From Lachnospiraceae bacterium (GTDB lineage: Bacteria; Bacillota; Clostridia; Lachnospirales; Lachnospiraceae), in NCBI GenBank assembly GCA_030524705.1, contig JAUNGD010000006.1, positions 1 to 64,000 on the forward strand: DNA of 64,000 nt. Direction: 5' to 3'. The position numbers and the translations under genes were made by a program. Below the pieces are notes generated by a model. The model saw only the letters and a program-made list of their open reading frames with translations, was not told the origin of the DNA and did not search any database. This document shows positions 36,575-45,737 of this stretch, piece by piece. Positions within the stretch are counted from its first letter, which is position 1. Each line of letters opens with the position of its first letter.

Positions 36575-37612
36575 ATGAGATATATTGATTTTCGCAGTGA
36601 TACAGTAACACAGCCGACTCCTGCCATGCGCAACGCAATGTACAATGCCGTTGTTGGGGATGATGTAGCCTGCGATGATCCGACTGTTATTCAATTTGAG
36701 GAGCTTGGCGCAAAAATATTAGGAAAAGAAAAAGCTCTGTTCGTGGCCTCAGGTACAATGGGAAATTTAACTGCAATTATGAGCCACACACAACGGGGTG
36801 ATGAAATAATTGCCGGCATAAACAGCCACATTTTTCTTGAAGAGGTTGCCGGTGCTTCCGTGGTTGCAGGTGTAAGTATCAGAACATTATCTTTTGTAAA
36901 TGATATTCCTGATTCCAAAACAATCGAACAGGCTATTCGTTCAGGAGATATTCATGAACCTGAAACATCATTAATTTGTCTCGAAAATGCATTGCGTAAT
37001 GGCCGCATTGTCACAAAAGAGAGCATGCGTGAGATATACGAGATGGCACACGCACACGGATTAAAGGTTCATGTAGACGGCGCGCGGATCTGGAATGCAG
37101 CTGTAGCGCAAAACATTGATGTTAAGGAATTAACACAATATTGCGACTCTATTACCTGCTGTATCTCAAAAGGGCTTTCTGCTCCTGTTGGAGCAATTCT
37201 TTGCGGAAATAAAGATTTTATTGCACGCGCCAGAAAAAACCGCAAAATGCTCGGAGGCGGTATGCGTGAATGCGGCATTCTGGCGGCAGCTGGTATCTGC
37301 GCGCTTAATGAAATGAGAGACCGTTTGCATATTGACCACGAAAATGCAAAATATCTGGCCGAAAAATTAAATGCATTTGACTGTATTGATGTTGACCTGA
37401 GTTCCGTACAAATTAATATTGTCTTTTTCCAGCTTCATCGCTCAAAAGAAGAATGCGATGCATTGCCGGAGAAATTATACAAACGCGGAATCAAAATCTG
37501 CAATCAAATTACAAATCATGATGGTCGTTTTCGTTTTCTGACCAACAATGATGTAAGCAGGGAAGACATTGACTATCTCCTGCAGCAGCTAACAGAAATC
37601 TTATACGAATAA
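36575..37612 (+). CDS. ltaE: Low-specificity L-threonine aldolase
   Basis: This 345-residue PLP enzyme cleaves threonine or allo-threonine to glycine and acetaldehyde. It opens with IDFRSDTVTQPTPAM, the family signature, and has FVASGTMGNL, HVDGARIWNA (the Asp that contacts the PLP ring) and the PLP Lys in CISKGLSAPVG. AGGAGG sits 10 bases before ATG. It is the first gene of a plus-strand operon with a branched-chain-type ABC transporter. The product glycine would feed the glycine cleavage operon encoded next door. Confidence 0.93.
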   Translation: MRYIDFRSDTVTQPTPAMRNAMYNAVVGDDVACDDPTVIQFEELGAKILGKEKALFVASGTMGNLTAIMSHTQRGDEIIAGINSHIFLEEVAGASVVAGVSIRTLSFVNDIPDSKTIEQAIRSGDIHEPETSLICLENALRNGRIVTKESMREIYEMAHAHGLKVHVDGARIWNAAVAQNIDVKELTQYCDSITCCISKGLSAPVGAILCGNKDFIARARKNRKMLGGGMRECGILAAAGICALNEMRDRLHIDHENAKYLAEKLNAFDCIDVDLSSVQINIVFFQLHRSKEECDALPEKLYKRGIKICNQITNHDGRFRFLTNNDVSREDIDYLLQQLTEILYE

Positions 37613-37634
37613 ATTTTGAAAGAAAGGCGGTTTT

Positions 37635-38528
37635 ATGTCTACTCTTTTTCAGCAATTTACAAATGCTCTGGCGATGGGATGCTTATACGGTTTAGTCGCT
37701 ATTGGATACTCAATGGTATATGGCATCCTGCAATTGATTAATTTTGCAAATAGCTCTGTGTTCATGTTCTCAATGTATTTTGCATTTTATTCAATTTCAG
37801 TGTTTTATCTGCCCTGGTACTTTGGATTAATTGTAATGATTCTTCTGACAATCCTGTTGGGAATCTGTATTCAGCGCGTTGCATACCAGCCATTGAGATC
37901 CGCACCACGAATTTCTTTGACTATTTCTGCCATCGGCGTAGCATATTTGCTAGAGAACCTGGCCACAGTTGTCTTTACTGCCGTGCCAAAATCATTTCCC
38001 GAAATACCCTTCCTGCAGGAAATGATCATCCTGGGTAATGGCGAATGGCGAGTTCAACGTCTGGTAATTTTTGTCATAGTATCTATGGTTATTTTAATTA
38101 CTGCCCTGTTATTTTTCCTTGACCATACCAAAATGGGCATCGCCACCAAAGCAGTCTCGAAAGACTTTGAAACCAGTCAGCTAATGGGAATCAATATTAA
38201 TGCTGTTATACGGGTTACTTTCGTTATTGGTTCCGGTCTAACTGCTTTCGGGGCATTTATGTGGGGGCTGAAATATCCGCAGATCAGCCCTACCGTTGGT
38301 TCAATGCCCGGCACCAAATGCTTCATCGCCGCAGTGATTGGTGGTATTGGAAATATAAAGGGTGCGGTTTTAGGAGGAATCATTTTAGGATTGACCGAAA
38401 TCATGCTGGTATACTTCTTTCCCGGCCTGTCTGGTTACAGAGATATTTTTGCCTTTATAATATTAATTCTGATTTTACTGTTCAAACCAACCGGGTTATT
38501 CTCAACCAAAATCACAGATAAGGCATAA
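37635..38528 (+). CDS. livH: Branched-chain-type amino-acid ABC permease LivH (copy 1)
   Basis: This 297-residue membrane permease has the LivH opening ALAMGCLYGLVAIGYSMVYGILQLINFA, a central TKMGIATKAVSKD loop, and the GGIGNIKGAVLGG motif near the end. There are about eight hydrophobic helices. It lies 22 bases after the threonine aldolase gene. Despite the name, such transporters carry many amino acids or amides, and the linkage to threonine aldolase makes threonine or a related amino acid a reasonable guess. Confidence 0.92.
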   Translation: MSTLFQQFTNALAMGCLYGLVAIGYSMVYGILQLINFANSSVFMFSMYFAFYSISVFYLPWYFGLIVMILLTILLGICIQRVAYQPLRSAPRISLTISAIGVAYLLENLATVVFTAVPKSFPEIPFLQEMIILGNGEWRVQRLVIFVIVSMVILITALLFFLDHTKMGIATKAVSKDFETSQLMGININAVIRVTFVIGSGLTAFGAFMWGLKYPQISPTVGSMPGTKCFIAAVIGGIGNIKGAVLGGIILGLTEIMLVYFFPGLSGYRDIFAFIILILILLFKPTGLFSTKITDKA

Positions 38529-38598
38529 CGGGCTGTTACTATAACAGATTTTGTAAAATGCAGCTTCAGTCATTCCTGACTTTATTTAAGGGGGTATT

Positions 38599-39723
38599 AT
38601 GATAGATAAAACAATATATCCAGGACTAATAGGACAAATGTCAAAAAAACAACGCAGAAATCTTGCCTTAACTTGTACCACTATAATACTGCTCTTTGTT
38701 TTTTTCCATTTTCTGCAAAATGGTTTGATTCTTGATAATTACGGAATCCGCATATTTAATTTATGCCTGATCTACTCTTTAGTCGGCCTTTCCCTGAATT
38801 TAATTCAGGGCTATACAGGCCAGTTTTCCTTAGGCAGCGCCGGTTTTATGGCTATAGGTGCCTATGCTACAACACTGCTTACACTGACTCCTGAAGTTAA
38901 AGAGACCCTTTTCTATTTGGATCCCATAGTGCCCTGGCTGGCTAACATTCACCTGCCTTTCCTTGCAGCATTGCTGCTTGGGGGGATTTTAACCGCTTTT
39001 TCTGCCTTTTTAATCGGAATTCCTGTGTTTAGGCTCAAAGGAGATTATTTAAGCGTTGCAACCTTAGGATTTTCTGAAATTATCCGAATTCTTCTTGTAA
39101 ATCTTCAGAAGATTTCAAATGGAACAACCGGACTTAAAAACATTCCTGATACGGCAAATATCTGGTGGACGGGTACTGCACTTATTCTGGCAATTGTTTT
39201 TATGATCAGAATCTTTCGTTCCAGCTACGGACGGGCATTCAAAGCAATCCGTAATGATGAATTTGCCGCAGAGGCTATTGGCATCTCTTTAATGCGGCAC
39301 AAGCTTTTAGCCTTTTGCTCATCTGCATTCATGGCAGGCATTGCAGGCGGATTGATGGCAAGTGTTGTAGGTGCAATTAATCCGAATCTGTTCCGTCAAA
39401 GCCTCAGTAATGACATTTTGCTGATTATTGTTTTAGGCGGTACCGGAACAATTACAGGTTCTATTTTAGGCGGCTTTATATTCGTTATTGCCAAAGAGGC
39501 TTTGCGATTCCTTGACAACGGTTTTTCCATCGGCGCTATAACGTTTCCTGCCATTGCGGGTTTAAGAATGGTTTTCTTCTCCCTTCTTTTGATGGTAGTT
39601 GTACTGTTTTTCCAGAAAGGACTTGCGGGCGGCAAAGAATTTAGCTGGGAGCGCATAATCAACCTGCCCAAACGCGTAAAAAAATTCATTCAACGATTGC
39701 ACAGAGGTGATGCAAATGGCTAG
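38599..39723 (+). CDS. livM: Branched-chain-type amino-acid ABC permease LivM (copy 1)
   Basis: This 374-residue second permease subunit has SLNLIQGYTGQFSLGSAGFMAIGAY and the RLKGDYLSVATLGFSEIIRI motif characteristic of LivM, then GRAFKAIRNDEFAAEAIG and GGTGTITGSILGG. A charged N-terminal extension of about 25 residues precedes the first helix. GGGGG lies upstream of the ATG, and the 3' end overlaps livG by 8 bases. Confidence 0.92.
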   Translation: MIDKTIYPGLIGQMSKKQRRNLALTCTTIILLFVFFHFLQNGLILDNYGIRIFNLCLIYSLVGLSLNLIQGYTGQFSLGSAGFMAIGAYATTLLTLTPEVKETLFYLDPIVPWLANIHLPFLAALLLGGILTAFSAFLIGIPVFRLKGDYLSVATLGFSEIIRILLVNLQKISNGTTGLKNIPDTANIWWTGTALILAIVFMIRIFRSSYGRAFKAIRNDEFAAEAIGISLMRHKLLAFCSSAFMAGIAGGLMASVVGAINPNLFRQSLSNDILLIIVLGGTGTITGSILGGFIFVIAKEALRFLDNGFSIGAITFPAIAGLRMVFFSLLLMVVVLFFQKGLAGGKEFSWERIINLPKRVKKFIQRLHRGDANG

Positions 39724-40504
39724 TATACTCAAACTCCAAAATATTAAAATGCAGTTTGGCGGCGTTACTGCAATAAACGACCTGAATCTGAGCATAGACG
39801 AAAACCAGATCGTTGCAGTCATTGGCCCCAACGGTGCCGGCAAAACAACCGCTTTCAATGTTATTACCGGAATCTATGAACCAACTGCTGGTCATGTATT
39901 ATACTCCACAGGATACGATTCTGAATTTTTAGATATTACCGGTTATCGCCCCGATAAAATTGCCAAACTGGGGATTGCCAGAACTTTCCAGAACATTCGC
40001 TTGTTCGCGGAACAAACTGTTCTGGATAATATTCTTCTTGGACAACATGTCCATTTAAAAAGCAGCTTTTTAGAAGCGATTTCCTATTTTCCTCATTACT
40101 GCCAGGAGGAGAGAAAAATGCGTGAGTATGCAATGGAGCTGCTTGATGAAATCGGTATTGCTGATTATGCCAATACCGATGCTGTTTCACTCCCCTACGG
40201 TATTCAACGCAAGCTGGAAATTGTGCGAGCCCTGGCGTCGCACCCAAAACTTTTACTTTTGGATGAGCCCGCGGCCGGTATGAACCCACAAGAAACAAAT
40301 GAATTGGCTGATTTTATTCGGGATATCAAAAGCAAACACAAAGTTTCGATCCTCCTCATTGAACACCATATGGATCTGATTATGGAGATTGCTGAAAATA
40401 TTTATGTTCTTGACTTCGGGAAATTAATTGCAGAGGGGGAACCGGAAATGATTCAAAATAATCCAGCAGTTATTTCTGCATATTTAGGAGTAGGAGATGA
40501 TTAA
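39716..40504 (+). CDS. livG: Branched-chain-type amino-acid ABC ATPase LivG (copy 1)
   Basis: This 262-residue ATPase has Walker A GPNGAGKTT, RTFQNIRLF (Q-loop), a signature degenerate at LPYGIQRK, as in most LivG proteins, Walker B LLLDEPAAGMNP and switch LIEHHMD. Start 39716 is favoured because GAGG lies 8 bases upstream. GTG 39707 and ATG 39710 are in frame but crowd the ribosome site. It is followed after 2 bases by livF. Confidence 0.92.
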   Translation: MASILKLQNIKMQFGGVTAINDLNLSIDENQIVAVIGPNGAGKTTAFNVITGIYEPTAGHVLYSTGYDSEFLDITGYRPDKIAKLGIARTFQNIRLFAEQTVLDNILLGQHVHLKSSFLEAISYFPHYCQEERKMREYAMELLDEIGIADYANTDAVSLPYGIQRKLEIVRALASHPKLLLLDEPAAGMNPQETNELADFIRDIKSKHKVSILLIEHHMDLIMEIAENIYVLDFGKLIAEGEPEMIQNNPAVISAYLGVGDD

Positions 40505-40506
40505 GC

Positions 40507-41226
40507 ATGTTGGAAATAAAAAACCTGTCAGTTAATTATGGCGGCATCAAGGCATTAAAAGATGTTTCCTTTAATGTAGAACAGAAGAAAATTGTTACTT
40601 TAATCGGAGCCAACGGCGCTGGAAAATCTACTACATTGCGTACAATTGTTTCTCTCGTAAAACCAGCTGGTGGTCAAATCCTTTTCGAAGGTGAAGATAT
40701 CACCAATCTGCCTACAAGAGAAATCGTAGCCAGAGGTATCGTTCTGGTTCCAGAAGGCAGACGCATTTTTCCTAATCTGACCGTATTGGAAAATCTGAAA
40801 TTAGGTGCCTATCTGCGAAAAGACAAAGAAAAAATTCTAAAAGACTACGACTATGTTTTTGATCTTTTTCCCAGATTAAAAGAACGCAGCTGGCAGATGG
40901 CCGGCACACTTTCGGGAGGAGAACAGCAGATGCTGGCCGTCGGACGCGCATTAATGGCCCGTCCAAAACTTATTATGATGGATGAACCCAGTTTAGGCCT
41001 CGCCCCATTGATCGTGAAAGATATTTTTCACATTATTTCACAGATCAACGAACAGGGCGTAACCGTATTACTGATCGAGCAAAACGCAAATGCCGCGCTT
41101 AAGCTGGCAGACACAGGTTATGTTATGGAAGTAGGACGGATATCCATGCAGGGTACCGGTAAAGAACTCCTGCAAAATGAAGAAATTCGTTCTGCATACT
41201 TGGGAAAATCAAAAAAAGGAAACTAA
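40507..41226 (+). CDS. livF: Branched-chain-type amino-acid ABC ATPase LivF (copy 1)
   Basis: This 239-residue ATPase, partner of LivG, has Walker A GANGAGKST, the VPEGRRIFPNLTV stretch typical of LivF, signature LSGGEQQM, Walker B LIMMDEPSLGL and switch LIEQNAN. It lies between livG and the binding-protein gene. Confidence 0.93.
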   Translation: MLEIKNLSVNYGGIKALKDVSFNVEQKKIVTLIGANGAGKSTTLRTIVSLVKPAGGQILFEGEDITNLPTREIVARGIVLVPEGRRIFPNLTVLENLKLGAYLRKDKEKILKDYDYVFDLFPRLKERSWQMAGTLSGGEQQMLAVGRALMARPKLIMMDEPSLGLAPLIVKDIFHIISQINEQGVTVLLIEQNANAALKLADTGYVMEVGRISMQGTGKELLQNEEIRSAYLGKSKKGN

Positions 41227-41306
41227 TTATTTTACTTGTATTTAGATTTCGGACACATATATTAGCAGTTAGCCCGAGCAATTACCCATGAAAGGAGAAT
41301 TAAAAT

Positions 41307-42467
41307 ATGAATAACCGCTTATTTAAACACAAAATAATAGCAACTTTTCTTGGCGTAACAATGACAATGGCACTATCTGTCCCCGTTTCTGCTGCTGATA
41401 GTGCAGATGATCCTATCCGTGTTGGAATTTTTATGACCTTTACCGGATCAAACGCTGCCGGAGGTCAGCTGGAATTTGAAGGTATACAAGCAGCGCAAAA
41501 TGCACGTCCTGAAGTTCTCGGAAGAGAAATTGAATTCGTTATCGCAGACAATAAATCAGATGATGTCGAAGCAGTGACTGCTGCTTCCAGCCTGGTTTCT
41601 GCAGGCTGTTCCATTGTATTAGGCAGTCCAGGCTCCAGCTATTGCATCGCAGCAGCTCCGATTTTTGAGGAAGCCGGCATTCCGGTTATAGGCACTACCG
41701 CAACCAATCCACTGGTTACACAGGGCAACGACTGCTACTTCCGGCCTTGCTATACAGATGATTTTCAGGGTGCCGCAATGGCTCAGTTTGCCGCAAAAGA
41801 TCTTGAGGCCAAAACAGCAGGAATTATTACGGATGTTACCGATACTTATTGTATCGGTGCCCGCAAATATTTTGTTGAGACCTTTGGAGAAGAAAATATT
41901 GTTGCTGATGTACGCTATAATAAAGGTGATCAGGATTTTTCTGCGCAGCTTAATGCAATTCGCGAGGCAAATCCCGATGTTGTCTTTTGCCCAACTCAGT
42001 ACACAGAAGCAGCACTTATTCAGATTCAGGCTCATCAAATGGGATACTATCCTCAGTTTCTTGCTATAGACAGCTGGGAGGTGCAGCCCATGATTGATAT
42101 TGGCGGCAAAGATGTCGAAGGCAGTTTGTTCACATGCTTCTTCGTTGCCGGTGATAATCCCAGCCCAACTGTTCAAAAATATTTAGACGATTATGATGCA
42201 ATGTTCCCTGGCCAAAATCCTAAAGGAAGCGGCACCGCTCTTGGTTATGATTCTTATAACATTGCACTGGATGCAATCGAGATAGCAGGCACCACTGACA
42301 GCGAAGCTCTGATGGAAGCACTTGAAGAAAACGAATTTGACTGTGTCACCGGATTGATTAGATTCGATGAAGAACACGATGCAATCAAGGATTCTGCATA
42401 CATCAAAACTATTAAAGATGGTAAGTTTGTATATTATGCCCTCGCACAGCTGGATCCTATTTCCTGA
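41307..42467 (+). CDS. Amino-acid-binding protein of ABC transporter (copy 1)
   Basis: This 386-residue type-1 receptor (Peripla_BP_6) has a cleavable leader ending PVSA before ADSADD and no lipobox Cys. Family features are RVGIFMTFTGSNAAGG, IVLGSPGSSYCIAAAPIFEEAGIPVIGTTATNP, and YFRPCYTDDFQGAAMAQFA. It closes the operon begun by threonine aldolase. AAAGGAG precedes ATG. Ligand unknown: threonine or another amino acid is inferred from context only. Confidence 0.9.
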   Translation: MNNRLFKHKIIATFLGVTMTMALSVPVSAADSADDPIRVGIFMTFTGSNAAGGQLEFEGIQAAQNARPEVLGREIEFVIADNKSDDVEAVTAASSLVSAGCSIVLGSPGSSYCIAAAPIFEEAGIPVIGTTATNPLVTQGNDCYFRPCYTDDFQGAAMAQFAAKDLEAKTAGIITDVTDTYCIGARKYFVETFGEENIVADVRYNKGDQDFSAQLNAIREANPDVVFCPTQYTEAALIQIQAHQMGYYPQFLAIDSWEVQPMIDIGGKDVEGSLFTCFFVAGDNPSPTVQKYLDDYDAMFPGQNPKGSGTALGYDSYNIALDAIEIAGTTDSEALMEALEENEFDCVTGLIRFDEEHDAIKDSAYIKTIKDGKFVYYALAQLDPIS

Positions 42468-42562
42468 GTATGCAACAATATGATTATATTTTTGTAAATT
42501 ATACTTTTTAATATTGCTGATTTATGTTAACTGCTAATGAAGTTCTGAGAAGCAAAAAATGT

Positions 42563-42592
42563 CCAATAAGCCTGCTCCGGCGGGCTTATTGG
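42563..42592. terminator. Shared terminator between convergent transporter operons
   Basis: CCAATAAGCC and GGGCTTATTGG pair around a short GC-rich loop. On the minus strand it is followed by ACATTTTTT. On the plus strand the tail is AT-rich. It separates the end of liv operon 1 from the end of liv operon 2. Confidence 0.8.
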
Positions 42593-42600
42593 CATTATAT

Positions 42601-43230
42601 TTATAAATTCATCCGCTTTTCCAGATAGCCCTGTATCACATCCACACATCCCTGGTACCCCAGCACATCCGTCCTCAGGCACAGGTCATAGTTCTCCGGA
42701 TTCTTCCACTTCTTTCCCGTATGGTACTTATAATAGTCGCTTCGATACCGGTTGATACTTTTGATATGGCGGTTGACCCCCAGCTCATCTGTCTGCATGA
42801 TCGCCATTTCCCGCTTAAAGCAGGCCTCCGGGGAAGCAGACAGAAAAATACTGATGGCATTTTTCTGATCCTTCAGCACAAAATCCGCCGCCCGGCCCAG
42901 GACTACAAAGCTTTCCTTTTCCAGAAGTCCCCGGAGTACCTTGCCCTGATATTCAAACAGATTCCGGTCTGACAGAAAATTACCGCTCTCCGGCGGAATC
43001 GTCTCTCCGTTGTAAACTGCCTTAGACACCTTATAAAGAATCGTCTTCTTAACGTCCTGATCTGCCTTTGCAAACAGCTTTTCATTGATTCCTGAATCCT
43101 CAGAAGCCAATCTCAAAAGCTTCCGGTCATACAGAGCAATACCCATCTGCTCTGACAGCATTTTCCCGATTTCCGTGCCGCCTGAGCCACAGGTTCTTGT
43201 AATACATATTGCAAAATAATTTTTTTTCAT
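42601..43230 (-). CDS. Cytidylate-kinase-like (Cytidylate_kin2) family protein
   Basis: This 209-residue protein has an N-terminal nucleotide-binding strand and loop, ITRTCGSGGTEIG, in place of a classical Walker A, followed by LYDRKLL and a VVLGRAADFVL strand, then ISIFLSASPEACFKRE, which resembles the lid region of P-loop nucleoside kinases. Such proteins are common in Clostridia and their substrate is unproven. It is the last gene of liv operon 2, 9 bases after livF, an odd place for a kinase, so a role linked to amino-acid supply or simple readthrough are both possible. Confidence 0.8.
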   Translation of the reverse strand: MKKNYFAICITRTCGSGGTEIGKMLSEQMGIALYDRKLLRLASEDSGINEKLFAKADQDVKKTILYKVSKAVYNGETIPPESGNFLSDRNLFEYQGKVLRGLLEKESFVVLGRAADFVLKDQKNAISIFLSASPEACFKREMAIMQTDELGVNRHIKSINRYRSDYYKYHTGKKWKNPENYDLCLRTDVLGYQGCVDVIQGYLEKRMNL

Positions 43231-43239
43231 GACTACCTC

Positions 43240-43944
43240 CTACTGACCCAGATATGCTTTTTTTACACGTTCATCGTTCAAAAGATCCTGCGCGTTCCCG
43301 CTGATGGAAATTGTGCCTGTCTCCAATACATAGGCCCGGTCTGCAATAGATAATGCCATTTTGGCATTCTGCTCGTTGAGAAGTACCGTGATTCCGGCTT
43401 CATGAATCTCTTTAATAATAGAGAACACTTCTTTTACCAGGAGAGGTGATAATCCCATGGACGGCTCATCCATCAGGATAATGCTGGGCTTTCCCATCAG
43501 TGCCCGGCCCACCGCAAGCATCTGCTGCTCTCCTCCGGAAAGTGTGCCCGCCAGCTGCTTGCGGCGCTCCTTCAGTCTCGGAAATTTTTCATATACATCC
43601 TTTATGGCATCATTCACTTCATCCTTGTTTTTGCTGGTATACGCTCCCATCTGCAGATTATCCTCCACAGACATTTCCGGGAATACATGACGGCCCTCCG
43701 GCACATGAGCGATCCCCAGAGTGATCATTTTGGAGGGATCCGTCTTCAGCAGATCCGTGCCATTGTATGTGATGGAACCGCTTCTGGCTTTCACCAGGCC
43801 GGATATTGTATGCAGGGTCGTCGTCTTTCCTGCTCCGTTCGCCCCGATCAGCGTCACGATCTCTCCCGGTTTTACTGTAAAGCTAATTCCCTTGATTGCC
43901 TCTACGGCACCATAATTTACATATAAATCCTTTATCTCTAACAT
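43240..43944 (-). CDS. livF: Branched-chain amino-acid ABC ATPase LivF (copy 2)
   Basis: This 234-residue ATPase has Walker A GANGAGKTT, VPEGRHVFPEMSV, signature LSGGEQQM, Walker B ILMDEPSMGL and switch LLNEQNAK. The start at 43944 has AGGAGG about 6 bases upstream. An ATG 14 codons earlier would overlap livG and has no ribosome site. Confidence 0.93.
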   Translation of the reverse strand: MLEIKDLYVNYGAVEAIKGISFTVKPGEIVTLIGANGAGKTTTLHTISGLVKARSGSITYNGTDLLKTDPSKMITLGIAHVPEGRHVFPEMSVEDNLQMGAYTSKNKDEVNDAIKDVYEKFPRLKERRKQLAGTLSGGEQQMLAVGRALMGKPSIILMDEPSMGLSPLLVKEVFSIIKEIHEAGITVLLNEQNAKMALSIADRAYVLETGTISISGNAQDLLNDERVKKAYLGQ

Positions 43945-43954
43945 AGCGCCCCTC

Positions 43955-44737
43955 CTAATCCTCGTCCTTTCCGAGATATGCTTCAATAACCTTAGGATTG
44001 TTCGCTATCTCCTCCGGTGTGCCGCTGGCGATCGTCACTCCATAGTCAATGACCTGAATCCGCTCACAGATCTTCATGACCAGGGACATATCGTGTTCAA
44101 TCAGTAAAACAGAAATACCGAACTCGTCCCTGATATGGTTAATAATATCGAGAAGCTCCGCCGTCTCCGTCGGGTTCATTCCGGCAGCGGGCTCATCCAG
44201 CAGCAAAAGCTTCATTCCAGTAGCCAGAGCCCGGGCAATCTCCAGACGTCTCTGCTCCCCGTAGGGAAGGTTTTCTGCTATATAACCTGCCTTCTCTTCC
44301 AGGTGTACGATCTTCAGAAGCTCCAGCGCCCGCTCATCCGTCTCTTTTTCCTCATTCCAGAACTTTCCGGATCGAAAAATCGCAGATACGAGAGAATATT
44401 TCATGTCCTTATTCATTGCCACCTTGACGTTCTCCAGTACAGAAAGCTTTTTAAACAGTCTGATATTCTGAAACGTTCTGGCGATCCCAGCCTCCACCAC
44501 CTGATGGGTCTTCTTGCCGTTCATCTTGTCGCCACAAAGGTAGTACGCCCCTTCCGTGGGCTGGTATACGCCGGTCAGCAGGTTAAACACCGTAGTCTTT
44601 CCCGCTCCGTTGGGGCCAATGAGTCCGATCAGTTCTGACTCGCCAATCTCCATATTGAAATCATCCACAGCCTTCAGCCCTCCAAACTGGATACCGAGGT
44701 GAGACGCCTTTAATACCGGTACTTTTTGTGCAGCCAT
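43955..44737 (-). CDS. livG: Branched-chain amino-acid ABC ATPase LivG (copy 2)
   Basis: This 260-residue ATPase has Walker A GPNGAGKTT, RTFQNIRLF, LPYGEQRR in the signature position, Walker B LLLDEPAAGMNP and switch LIEHDMS. It directly abuts livM with no gap. Confidence 0.93.
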   Translation of the reverse strand: MAAQKVPVLKASHLGIQFGGLKAVDDFNMEIGESELIGLIGPNGAGKTTVFNLLTGVYQPTEGAYYLCGDKMNGKKTHQVVEAGIARTFQNIRLFKKLSVLENVKVAMNKDMKYSLVSAIFRSGKFWNEEKETDERALELLKIVHLEEKAGYIAENLPYGEQRRLEIARALATGMKLLLLDEPAAGMNPTETAELLDIINHIRDEFGISVLLIEHDMSLVMKICERIQVIDYGVTIASGTPEEIANNPKVIEAYLGKDED

Positions 44738-45721
44738 TTATTCTTTGTCCCCCTTTCCTGCGATGCGCCGAAGCACTTTGCTCAGGGAAAATTCCCATCT
44801 TCCGAAAATTCCGCCGGGCCTGAAAATCATAATCAATACAAGAACCACCGAGTAGCCCAGCATACGGTACTTTGCAAAAGCACGCATGGCCTCCGGCAGC
44901 GCTGAAAGGAAGGTTGCGCCGATGATAGAGCCTGTCATAGAACCCGTACCTCCAATGATAACCTCGGTCAGAAATTCCGCGGAATACATAAAATTAAAAG
45001 AGGTCGGAATCATAGCCGTCATATAATGAGCATAAATCGCTCCGGCAACTCCCGCAAAGAAAGCGGATACTGTGAAAGTCATGACTTTATAAAAGGTCAC
45101 ATTGACGCCTGAAGCCGCCGCCGCAATATAATCCTCCCGAATCGCTTTTACGGTCCGTCCAAACCTTGACCGGATGAACATATACATGATGGTAACGCAG
45201 ACCACCATCACCCAGAAGGCCCAGTAAAAATTCGACAGTTTCGTGATACCTGACATTGTCCGGCCGCCGCCGGTAATTTCAAAATTCGTAAACGCCACCC
45301 GGATGATCTCCGCAAATGCCACCGTAACGATGGCAAGATAATCTCCGCGAAGCTTCAGCGTGGGAATACCCACCAAAACGCCCGTGATTCCCGCCGCGAT
45401 TCCCCCTGCCAGAAGCGCCAGCAGGAACAGCAAAAATGTGGGAACTCCTTTTTCTGCCAGCGCATTCGTCAAAATGGCGGAAGCATACGCTCCTACGGAC
45501 ATAAATCCCGCATGGCCCAGAGAAAATTCTCCCATGATGCCCACCAGAAGGTTCAGGGATGTAACCATAATAATGGTATAGCATGCCGTTGTGGCAATTC
45601 CCTTAAAATAATCGGTTCTCGTTCCAAAAATCCCTGTCTCAAAAAGCGCATACAGAGCGGCAAACAGAAGGAGCAGACCGATAAAATTGATCACATAGTT
45701 TATTTTTATTTTTTTCGGCAT
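44738..45721 (-). CDS. livM: Branched-chain amino-acid ABC permease LivM (copy 2)
   Basis: This 327-residue permease has SLNLLVGIMGEFSLGHAGFMSVGAY, TLKLRGDYLAIVTVAFAEIIRV and GGTGSMTGSIIG motifs, all typical of LivM. It has about nine hydrophobic helices. GGAGG lies 8 bases before ATG. Confidence 0.93.
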   Translation of the reverse strand: MPKKIKINYVINFIGLLLLFAALYALFETGIFGTRTDYFKGIATTACYTIIMVTSLNLLVGIMGEFSLGHAGFMSVGAYASAILTNALAEKGVPTFLLFLLALLAGGIAAGITGVLVGIPTLKLRGDYLAIVTVAFAEIIRVAFTNFEITGGGRTMSGITKLSNFYWAFWVMVVCVTIMYMFIRSRFGRTVKAIREDYIAAAASGVNVTFYKVMTFTVSAFFAGVAGAIYAHYMTAMIPTSFNFMYSAEFLTEVIIGGTGSMTGSIIGATFLSALPEAMRAFAKYRMLGYSVVLVLIMIFRPGGIFGRWEFSLSKVLRRIAGKGDKE

Positions 45722-45737
45722 TTTCGTTCTCCTCCCT

